Origin: Burkholderiales bacterium
GTDB taxonomy: Bacteria > Pseudomonadota > Gammaproteobacteria > Burkholderiales > Casimicrobiaceae
Assembly: GCA_905339295.1 (NCBI GenBank)
Contig: CAJPFI010000005.1
Location: forward strand, 62,001-126,000
Direction of reading: 5' to 3'
Length of the DNA: 64,000 nucleotides
Positions 57,436 through 64,000 of this stretch are shown piece by piece (the first letter of the stretch is position 1; every line of letters starts with the position of its first letter). Under the pieces are notes generated by a model. The model was not told where the DNA came from and searched no databases. It saw only the letters and a program-made list of their open reading frames with translations. Made by a program: the position numbers and the translations under genes.

Positions 57436-58197
57436 CTACAGCGACATCGAGACCCGGTAGAGGCCCTCCAGCACCAGGTTCTCGTGGTACTGGAACGGAA
57501 TCGCGAGCCTCGGCGTCACCGCGCGCGCGGCGCCACCGGAAATCAGGCAGGTGAGGTCGCGGACATGGCTCGCCTCGTGCGCGTACATGCGCTCGATGGC
57601 GCCCGCCTGCGCGTGCTGGCAGCCGCTCGCGATCGCGTCGACGGTCTGCGTCGGGTACTCGTCGAATTCGCCGCCCTGGTCGGGCAACGCCGCCGTGCCC
57701 TCGTGCAGCGAGCGCAGCATCAGGCCGACGCCCGGCATGATCGTGCCGCCCTTGAACACGCCCTCGGCCGACAGGAAGTCGATCGTCGTCGCGGTGCCGC
57801 AGACGACGACCATCGCGGCGCGCGGCCCGAGGAGCCATCGTGCGCCGATCAGCGCGGCCCAGCGGTCGCTCCCGAGCTGCGCCGGATTGCGGTAGCTGTT
57901 CCTCACGCCGCACTGCTCGGCCTGCGGAATGAGCCAGTACGGCGCGGGCGCGTCCGGCCACACTTCCAGCACGCGGATCGTCGCGGCGCGCACCCGGGTT
58001 CCCGCGACGTTCGAGATCACGATGCCCGAAGGCGCGGGGTACTTCGCGAACTGCGCGGGCAGCGCAGGGATCTCCTCGAGCAGCGCGTGCCCGGACTCGA
58101 GTCGGTTCTCGCGGGCGCCGCCCGCGGCCGAAGGCCGGAACAGCCCCCACTTCAGGAACGTGTTGCCGACGTCGATCAGCAGGTGGAATTCGCTCAT
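57436..58197 (-). CDS. coaX: Type III pantothenate kinase
   Basis: A 253-residue enzyme that phosphorylates pantothenate in CoA synthesis. The catalytic motifs are intact: DVGNTFLKW near residue 8, RNPAQLGSDRWAALIGA with the catalytic Asp, CGTATTIDFL, GGTIMPGVGLML and ISGGAARAV. This is the functional counterpart to the degenerate paralogue at 6116-6859. It is not in the usual birA neighbourhood; it stands on the minus strand between the beta-helix gene and the M81 peptidases. ATG 58197 gives the normal N-terminus. Confidence 0.94.
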   Translation of the reverse strand: MSEFHLLIDVGNTFLKWGLFRPSAAGGARENRLESGHALLEEIPALPAQFAKYPAPSGIVISNVAGTRVRAATIRVLEVWPDAPAPYWLIPQAEQCGVRNSYRNPAQLGSDRWAALIGARWLLGPRAAMVVVCGTATTIDFLSAEGVFKGGTIMPGVGLMLRSLHEGTAALPDQGGEFDEYPTQTVDAIASGCQHAQAGAIERMYAHEASHVRDLTCLISGGAARAVTPRLAIPFQYHENLVLEGLYRVSMSL

Positions 58198-58260
58198 GGG
58201 CGGGAGGCCTTGGATCGGCCGGCGACGGCTCGGCGACGAGCGTACCAGAGGCGCGAGGAA

Positions 58261-58290
58261 GGGGATCGGGGATCAGGGATCGGGGATCGG
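58261..58290. repeat. Four GGGGATC-type heptamers (potential G-quadruplex)
   Basis: GGGGATC at 58261 and 58268, AGGGATC at 58275 and GGGGATC at 58282 form a 7-bp tandem array. The four G-runs are separated by ATC/ATCA loops, so a G-quadruplex on the plus strand is possible. It lies in the 177-bp gap between the M81 gene (minus) and coaX (minus), within the coaX upstream region. 58291-58374 has no feature that I recognise. Confidence 0.6.
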
Positions 58291-58374
58291 ATGCAAACGA
58301 AAGGATGTGCGTTTCGACGGTTCGCCGCGGCCTGCCGGGCGGCATCGCGAGACCTCGACCCGGTCGCAGCCCCC

Positions 58375-59874
58375 TCACATCGGATCGAGCGGATAGATCG
58401 GCCGCACGAGCTTGCGGTAGTCGTACACCGACAGGTCGGCGTTGGTGACGCCCTCGCCGGCGCACTCGACGATGTGCGAGGCAATGGGCTTGAAGCCGGC
58501 GCGGTAATGGATGCGCGACTTGAGCATCAGGTAGCGCTGCGCGGCCGGGTCGATGCCGGCATGCGTGAACACGCCGCGGTCGAACGGCTCGTGCGGGCGC
58601 GACGTGACGACGATCCTCGCGCGGCCGGTGTCGAGCACCGCGGTGCGGCCGAGGTAGGTCCTGAGCCCCGTGTACATCGGGCCGGTGATCGTGAACGCGC
58701 CGTCGGTGATGCGCGCGACGCGCCCCTCGACCTCGAGCGGCTTGCCCGCGAGGCCGATCGACGGCATCGGCGTGCGGCCTCCCAGCGCGAGGCGCACGCG
58801 CTGGCCTTCGCCCGCCTCGACCATCGCCGCGACCGCCAGCGGGTCGCGGATCGGCGCGATCGCGACGCCTTCGAGGCCCTGCGCCAGGATCTCGGCGACG
58901 ACCGCCATCACGTCCTGCGCGCCGCCGGAGCCGCAGTTGTCGCAGTGGTCGATCAGGAGCACCGGCGCGCCGGGATTGCCGAGTCCCAGCGCCTTCGCAC
59001 GCGCGACGGATTCGGCGAGCGGCGGCGCGCGGAACACGTACTCGTCGCGGCGCTCCCACGCGATCGCGAGCATCCGGTCGCAGACCTCGCGCGCCGCCTC
59101 GCGCCCGCCGCGCCGCGCGTCGCCGACGACGATCGCGGAGACGCCGGTGTGCGGCGTGTCGGCATGCGGGAACGAAGGCAGCAGCGTCGCCGCGAGGACG
59201 CGGCCGCTGCGCTCCTCCGCGCGCGCGTAGTCGAGGATATCGCCCGACGGCCCGTCCTCGGGCGCGTGGCGCATGACCGACGCGAGCAGCGGCAGGGAGC
59301 CCCACGCCATCGCCGGCTCGATCGCGCCGTCGAGCGCGCGCACGAGGATCGAGCCGGCGAGCATGCCCGCGTCGTACATGTCGACGTGCGGGTAGGTCTT
59401 GTAGCCGGTGACGACCGTCGCGTTGTCGACCAGCTCGCCCGACAGGTTCGTGTGGTAGTCGAGCGTGACCGCGACAGGGATGCCGGGCGCGATGCGTCGC
59501 ACGCGCCGCGCGATCTCGCCCTCGGGATCGTCGCAGTCGTCGATCACCATCGCCCCGTGCAGGTCGAGGAACACGGCGTCGCAGCCGGCGCGCACCGCGT
59601 CCTCGATCGGACGGACGAGCGCCTCGAAGGTCGCGCGCGACGCCCGGTTCGACGGCCAGGACTCGGCGGCGACCGGCGTCACGATCTCCGCGCGCTCGCG
59701 CGCGGCGAGGTCGAGATAGGCGGCGAGCGGCGTGTTCGTCCCGCGGAAGCGCTCCGCGACCTCGGCGCCGAACGCGGGTCCCTCGCCGTGCCCGAACGAC
59801 GAGAGCGGCGTGTCGATCGGCGAGAACGTGTTGGTCTCGTGCTTGACGAGCGCGAGGACGTACCGGCGGGGCAT
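58375..59874 (-). CDS. M81-family metallopeptidase (MlrC-like), copy A
   Basis: A 499-residue protein of the M81 (microcystinase C) family. The N-terminal metal site is suggested by LALVKHETNTFSP, AVFLDLHGAMVIDDCDDPEG, VAVTLDYHTNLSGELVDNAT and YKTYPHVDMYDAG; the C-terminal domain by GYKGL-like RIHYRAGFKPIA and LPDPM end. It degrades peptides or related amides; MlrC acts on linearised microcystin, but most homologues have unknown substrates. A second copy follows on the same strand, with only 16 bases between them. Confidence 0.85.
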   Translation of the reverse strand: MPRRYVLALVKHETNTFSPIDTPLSSFGHGEGPAFGAEVAERFRGTNTPLAAYLDLAARERAEIVTPVAAESWPSNRASRATFEALVRPIEDAVRAGCDAVFLDLHGAMVIDDCDDPEGEIARRVRRIAPGIPVAVTLDYHTNLSGELVDNATVVTGYKTYPHVDMYDAGMLAGSILVRALDGAIEPAMAWGSLPLLASVMRHAPEDGPSGDILDYARAEERSGRVLAATLLPSFPHADTPHTGVSAIVVGDARRGGREAAREVCDRMLAIAWERRDEYVFRAPPLAESVARAKALGLGNPGAPVLLIDHCDNCGSGGAQDVMAVVAEILAQGLEGVAIAPIRDPLAVAAMVEAGEGQRVRLALGGRTPMPSIGLAGKPLEVEGRVARITDGAFTITGPMYTGLRTYLGRTAVLDTGRARIVVTSRPHEPFDRGVFTHAGIDPAAQRYLMLKSRIHYRAGFKPIASHIVECAGEGVTNADLSVYDYRKLVRPIYPLDPM

Positions 59875-59890
59875 CGGATGCCTGCGGGAC

Positions 59891-61396
59891 CTATGCGGCG
59901 GCCGGCGCGAAGGCCGGGCCGTGGGGCGAAAGACGCAGTCCGGGCCTGAGCCGGGTCCAGGCGAAGGCCGCCGGGTCGGCCTTCGCGGGACCGGGGGCGG
60001 CGACGACGAGCACCTCGCGTGCGATCGGCTCGAAGTCGGCGCGGAAGTGGACCGAGCTCTTGAGCGCGAGCACGCGAGCCTCGCGCGGCTCGACGCCGAG
60101 GTGCCGGAACATCGCCTGGTCGGCCGCCTGGCACTTGACCGAGGCGAGCACGACGCGCACGTTGCCGCGCCGAAGCAGCGCCATCGGGCCGAGATCCATC
60201 CGGAAGCCGTGGAACATCGGTCCGGTGCAGGTGAACCTGCCCTCGGCGAGCCGCTCGACGACGAACTCGCCCTCGAGCGGCACGTGGCCGGGCACGCCGG
60301 AGATCTCGCCCAGTCGAAAGCGCGACGAGCGACCCGCGCCGATCGCGTGCGCCTGCCTCGCGGATGCGGGATCGATCAGGAGCCCGAGCACCGAGCCGGG
60401 CGCGTCGTGCTCGAGCAGCGACGCGAGGAGGCCGGTCGTGTCGCCGTTGCCGCCCGCGCCGGGGTTGTCCTGCGTGTCGGCGAGCACGACGGGCGCGCCG
60501 GGCGCGCCGCGCTGCATCGCGCGACGGACGGCGTCGTCCGGCAGGTAGAGGTCGAGATGGAAATCGCCTTCCGCGTCGGCCACTGCCTGCCGCAGTGCCG
60601 CGACCGCGACCTGGATGCGGGCCTCGTCGACGCCCATGCCGAACACCGCCATGCCGCACTCGGGGAAGTCCGCCATCGGGAACCCCGGCGTGAACGAAAG
60701 CGTGGCGCCGTGCTCCTGCTCCAGGCGCTCGAGCAGCGCGTAGAGCGTGCGCGCGGGCTCGATCGTCGTGCACTGCGACGGGATGCCGGTCAGGAAGTCG
60801 AGCGTGCGCGCGCTCTTCGCGAGCGGCGCGCCATGGCGCAGCACGTCGCACAGCAATCGCGCGGCGCGCTCGCCGGTCGCGGCCATGTCGACGTGCGGGT
60901 AGGTGCGGTAGGCGACCAGCGCGTCGCTCCGCGCGACCATCGCGCGCGTGACGTTGGCGTGCAGGTCCAGGCTCGCGATGACCGGAACGCGTTGCCCCAC
61001 GATCCCGCGCACGCGCGCCAGCAGCTCGCCTTCGCCGTCGTCGATGTGCTCCGCGACCATCGCGCCGTGCAGGTCGAGGTAGACGCCGTCGACCGGCCCG
61101 GCGTCCGCGAGCCGGCGCACGATCTCGCCCGCGATGCGCTCGAAGGCGTCGCGCGTGACCTGCGCGGAGGGTGACGCCGCGCCCCACGCGAGGCCCACCG
61201 TCGAGTGGCCGGCGGCGTGCAGCGTGTCGATCGCGCCGGCGGCGGGAATGTTGGCGCCGTCCAGGCGCGGCGCGATCGCGTCTCCGAACGTGAGCGGCGG
61301 CCAGCCGCCTCCCGACTCGAAGGCGGCATAGTCCGCCGTGGTCGGCGCGAACGTGTTCGTCTCGTGCTGGAATCCGCCGACGGCGATCCGCGCCAT
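59891..61396 (-). CDS. M81-family metallopeptidase (MlrC-like), copy B
   Basis: A 501-residue paralogue of copy A with the same motif order (VGGFQHETNTFAPTTADYAA, VDGVYLDLHGAMVAEHIDDG, VIASLDLHANVTRAMVARSD, YRTYPHVDMAATG). Its first residues and metal loop are slightly more typical than copy A. It precedes copy A on one transcript and diverges from the amidase. The pair suggests breakdown of an N-acylated or cyclic substrate together with the amidase and the ABC binding protein downstream; this is inference. Confidence 0.85.
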   Translation of the reverse strand: MARIAVGGFQHETNTFAPTTADYAAFESGGGWPPLTFGDAIAPRLDGANIPAAGAIDTLHAAGHSTVGLAWGAASPSAQVTRDAFERIAGEIVRRLADAGPVDGVYLDLHGAMVAEHIDDGEGELLARVRGIVGQRVPVIASLDLHANVTRAMVARSDALVAYRTYPHVDMAATGERAARLLCDVLRHGAPLAKSARTLDFLTGIPSQCTTIEPARTLYALLERLEQEHGATLSFTPGFPMADFPECGMAVFGMGVDEARIQVAVAALRQAVADAEGDFHLDLYLPDDAVRRAMQRGAPGAPVVLADTQDNPGAGGNGDTTGLLASLLEHDAPGSVLGLLIDPASARQAHAIGAGRSSRFRLGEISGVPGHVPLEGEFVVERLAEGRFTCTGPMFHGFRMDLGPMALLRRGNVRVVLASVKCQAADQAMFRHLGVEPREARVLALKSSVHFRADFEPIAREVLVVAAPGPAKADPAAFAWTRLRPGLRLSPHGPAFAPAAA

Positions 61397-61442
61397 GGGT
61401 CCTCCGGAAGGCCGGAGGGTAGCGCACGCCGCCGCGATCCGA

Positions 61443-61459
61443 CAACCACGTTGTGGTTG
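61443..61459. promoter_or_regulatory. Palindrome between the divergent M81 and amidase genes
   Basis: CAACCAC (61443-61449) and GTGGTTG (61453-61459) form a perfect 7-bp inverted repeat with a 3-base spacer. It is 47 bp upstream of the M81 start (61396) and 30 bp upstream of the amidase start (61489), ideal for controlling both divergent promoters. No regulator gene is beside it, so the binding protein is unknown. Confidence 0.45.
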
Positions 61460-61488
61460 AATGGCGGCTCGGCGTGCGGGAGGAGTCG

Positions 61489-62904
61489 ATGGCGGACGAG
61501 CTGTGGCGGTGGGACGCGAGCCGGATCGCGGCGGCGATCGCCGCGCGCGAGGTCTCGTCGCGCGAGGCGGTGGCGGCGTGCATCGGACGCATGCACGCGG
61601 TCAACGGCGCGATCAACGCGGTGACCGTCGACCTGTCCGGGCAGGCGACGGCGGACGCCGATCGGGCCGATGCCGCGGTGAGGCGCGGCGAACCCCTCGG
61701 TCCGCTGCACGGCGTTCCGGTCACGATCAAGGAGAACGTCGACCAGGCCGGCTGCGCGACCACCAACGGCGTCGTCGCCTACCGCGACGCGGTCGCGCAC
61801 GACGACAACCCGGTGGTCGCGAACCTGAGGAAGGCCGGCGCGATCGCGATCGGCCGCACGAACACGCCGGCGTTCAGCTTCCGGCTCGACACGGTGAACG
61901 AGCTGCGCGGACGTACGCACAATCCGTGGAGGCGCGGCGTGACGCCCGGCGGGTCGAGCGGCGGCGCGGCCGCGTCGGTCGCGGCGGGCATCGTGCCGCT
62001 CGCGCACGGCAACGACATCGCCGGATCGGTGCGCTATCCCGCGTTCTGCTGCGGGCTGGCCGGCCTGCGGCCGTCGTTTGGCCGGATTCCCGCGTGGCAG
62101 CCCTCGCAGAAGGCCGAGCGCGTGATCTCGGCGCAACTGATGAGCGTGCAGGGGCCGATCGCGCGCACGGTTCGCGACGTGCGCCTCGGGCTCGCCGCGA
62201 TGGCCGCGGGCGATCCGCGCGATCCGTGGTGGGTGCCGGTCCCGCTCGAGGGGCCGCCGCTCGCGAAGCGCGTGGCGGTCGTGCGCGACGCCGCGGCACT
62301 CGACGGCGTCTCGCCATCGCCGCCGATCGCGCGGGCGCTGGACGACGCGGCGCGCTGGCTCGCCGAGGCAGGTTACGAGATCGTCGACGATCCGACGCCG
62401 GGATTCACCGAGGCGGCGCGGCTGTGGTTCGAGATGCTCGTGCCCGAGTTCCGGCGCTTCATGCAGGAGGACTTCGAGCGCGACGGCGACGAGGGCATCC
62501 GCATCGCGATGGCGCATCTCGCCGCGCTCGCCCCGGATCTCACGCCCGACGACCACCTGAGGGCGCTCGCGCGGCGCACCGGACTGCAGCGCGACTGGTG
62601 GCGGTTCCTCGATCGCACGCCGGTCGTGCTCGCGCCGGTCTGCGCGGTGCCGGCGTACGGCGTCGGCTTCGACGTCGAGAGCGGGGCGCGGACCGAGCGC
62701 GTCTGGCGCGAGTGCTCGACGCTGATGGCGGTCCCGGTGCTGGGGTTGCCCGGCATGGCGGTCGCCACCGGGCTCGCGGACGGACTGCCGGTCGGCGTCC
62801 AGATCGTCGGCCCGCGCTTTCGCGAGGACCTCTGTCTCGCGGCCGCCGAGGCGATCGAGTCGAGGGCCGGATTCGCCGCGCGACTGCCGGTCGATCCGGC
62901 GTGA
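61489..62904 (+). CDS. Amidase (amidase signature family)
   Basis: A 471-residue hydrolase with the Ser-cisSer-Lys triad: Lys81 (VTIKENVD), cis-Ser157 (TPGGSSGGAAAS) and the nucleophile Ser180 (NDIAGSVRYPA). It cuts an amide, releasing an amine or ammonia; the substrate is unknown. Catalytic loops around 70-200 and the C-terminal NAD/AS core (LPVGVQIVGPRFREDLCL) are complete. ATG 61489 is used after AGGAG; an upstream ATG at 61453 falls inside the palindrome. It diverges from the M81 pair and is followed by an ABC binding protein. Confidence 0.9.
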   Translation: MADELWRWDASRIAAAIAAREVSSREAVAACIGRMHAVNGAINAVTVDLSGQATADADRADAAVRRGEPLGPLHGVPVTIKENVDQAGCATTNGVVAYRDAVAHDDNPVVANLRKAGAIAIGRTNTPAFSFRLDTVNELRGRTHNPWRRGVTPGGSSGGAAASVAAGIVPLAHGNDIAGSVRYPAFCCGLAGLRPSFGRIPAWQPSQKAERVISAQLMSVQGPIARTVRDVRLGLAAMAAGDPRDPWWVPVPLEGPPLAKRVAVVRDAAALDGVSPSPPIARALDDAARWLAEAGYEIVDDPTPGFTEAARLWFEMLVPEFRRFMQEDFERDGDEGIRIAMAHLAALAPDLTPDDHLRALARRTGLQRDWWRFLDRTPVVLAPVCAVPAYGVGFDVESGARTERVWRECSTLMAVPVLGLPGMAVATGLADGLPVGVQIVGPRFREDLCLAAAEAIESRAGFAARLPVDPA

Positions 62905-62975
62905 TCCCCCATTGGCGCGCCGCGGGATTCAGGCTACCGTAGCGCGTCGTTTCCCCATCCTTCACGGAGGTTCGC

Positions 62976-64000
62976 ATGGATGTCCGCCGTACGCTCGAGC
63001 GCGCCGCCCTCGCCGCGGCGCTTCCGCTGGCGCTCGCCGTCGCCGCGCCCCCGGCCGTCGCGCAGACCACGCTGCGCGTCGTCATGCACTCGGACCTCAA
63101 GATCGTCGATCCGATCTGGACCACCGCGTACATCACGCGCAACCACGGCTACATGATCTACGACACGCTGTTCGCGACCGACGCGAGCGGCAAGGTCCAG
63201 CCGCAGATGGTCGACCGCTGGACGGTGAGTCCGGACGGGCTCGTCTACACGATGACGCTGCGCGACGGGCTCCTCTGGCACGACGGCGCGCCGGTGACCG
63301 CCGAGGACTGCGTGGCGTCGATCAGGCGCTGGGGCGCGAAGGATGCGACCGGCCAGAAGCTGATGACCTTCGTGAAGGACCTCCAGGTCGTCGACGCGAA
63401 GACGTTCCGCATCAACCTCAGCTCGCCGACGGGCCTCGTGCTCGGGGGCCTTGGCAAGCCGTCGTCCGCCGCGCCGTTCATGATGCCGAAGCGCGTCGCC
63501 GCGACCGACCCGAACACGCAGATCACCGACTTCACCGGCAGCGGGCCGTTCGTATTCCGCAAGGACGAGTGGAAGCCGGGCGACCGGGCGGTGTACGCCA
63601 AATTCGACCGGTACCGGCCGCGCAGCGAGCCGCCCTCGGGCATGGCGGGCGGCAAGGTCGTCAAGGTCGATCGCGTCGAGTGGCGCGTGATCGCGGACCA
63701 GCAGACGGCGGTCAACGCGCTGATCGCGGGCGAGATCGACTACATCGAGCAACCTGCGCACGACCTGATGCCGATCGTCAAGCGGGACTCCAACCTCAAG
63801 CTGCTCGACACCAATCCGCTCGGCAACCAGTACGCGTTCCGGTTCAACTCGACCGCGAAGCCGTTCGACAATCCGAAGGTCAAGCAGGCGCTGCTCTACG
63901 CGTTCAACCAGGAGGATTTCCTGAAGGCGGTCATCGGCGACGCGGCCTACTACAAGACCTGCAAGGCGATGTTCGTGTGCGGCACGCCGCTCGAGACGAC
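62976..64000 (+). CDS. ABC transporter substrate-binding protein (SBP_bac_5, dipeptide/oligopeptide-like), partial
   Basis: The first 341 residues of a periplasmic binding protein cut by the window end. Signal peptide ~1-28 (ends PPAVAQTT), then TLRVVMHSDLKIVDPIWTTA, MIYDTLFATDASGKVQPQMV and the SBP_5 core VYTMTLRDGLLWHDGAPVTA. These bind peptides, opines or glycosides. It follows the amidase by 72 bp and would supply the substrate for the amidase and M81 enzymes, which is inference. ATG 62976 follows CGGAGG. Confidence 0.88.
   Translation, partial: MDVRRTLERAALAAALPLALAVAAPPAVAQTTLRVVMHSDLKIVDPIWTTAYITRNHGYMIYDTLFATDASGKVQPQMVDRWTVSPDGLVYTMTLRDGLLWHDGAPVTAEDCVASIRRWGAKDATGQKLMTFVKDLQVVDAKTFRINLSSPTGLVLGGLGKPSSAAPFMMPKRVAATDPNTQITDFTGSGPFVFRKDEWKPGDRAVYAKFDRYRPRSEPPSGMAGGKVVKVDRVEWRVIADQQTAVNALIAGEIDYIEQPAHDLMPIVKRDSNLKLLDTNPLGNQYAFRFNSTAKPFDNPKVKQALLYAFNQEDFLKAVIGDAAYYKTCKAMFVCGTPLET

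Overview
The window is about 70% GC, densely coded and without visible RNA genes. Its enzymes (BirA-CoaX-SPOR locus, Liv-type ABC and Bug/TctC uptake proteins, a split cobalamin methionine synthase, beta-ketoadipate genes, a biosynthetic-type thiolase) look like a free-living, metabolically versatile betaproteobacterium, probably Burkholderiales-like. This assignment is inferred from gene content and protein style, not from a marker gene.

Layout. 0-3.2 kb: the start of a nitronate monooxygenase, a poorly coding stretch, an FkbM methyltransferase and a decayed Lrp/AsnC regulator. 3.2-10.3 kb: hppD, birA, a CoaX-like protein that has lost catalytic residues, a SPOR protein, a cytidine deaminase-like enzyme, a GNAT enzyme and two TPM-domain proteins. 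This part is full of a short palindromic repeat built on GTCGGGCTGAAGCCCGAC. 10.4-24.3 kb, all minus strand: a methyltransferase, pcaF-pcaJ-pcaI, a TIM-barrel isomerase, livF-G-M-H-K, an SDR, aroE, a 3-dehydroshikimate-dehydratase-like barrel, an HPPD-like companion and an IclR regulator. 24.9-34.8 kb, all plus strand: an acylating aldehyde dehydrogenase, a citrate-synthase-fold lyase, a ThDP enzyme, a second TIM-barrel isomerase, a TetR regulator, a TRAP transporter and type I 3-dehydroquinate dehydratase (aroD).

Together the two divergent blocks contain enzymes for quinate/shikimate to protocatechuate (AroE-like, AroD, DHS dehydratase) and for the end of the beta-ketoadipate pathway (PcaIJ, PcaF), with two uptake systems and two regulators. 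A 9+9 bp inverted repeat touching a TTGACC -35 box lies between them. The acylating dehydrogenase / citrate-synthase-like / ThDP enzyme trio has no assigned pathway that I know and is the best candidate for an undescribed catabolic route.

34.9-48.1 kb: a rhodanese, metH split into two genes with a repeat array between them, a signalling group (STAS protein, metallo-beta-lactamase-fold protein, CHASE2-PP2C phosphatase, OmpA lipoprotein, FecR protein, RsbW-like kinase), an ACT protein, TrpB2 and an acetyl-CoA acetyltransferase. 48.3-53.3 kb: a tandem family of five secreted DUF5648-like proteins, one of them a decayed copy. 53.4-64 kb: a Bug-type binding protein, an ArsR/SRPBCC pair with a visible operator, a cupin, a surface-anchored beta-helix protein, the intact coaX, two tandem M81 (MlrC-like) peptidases diverging from an amidase, and a dipeptide-type binding protein cut by the window end.
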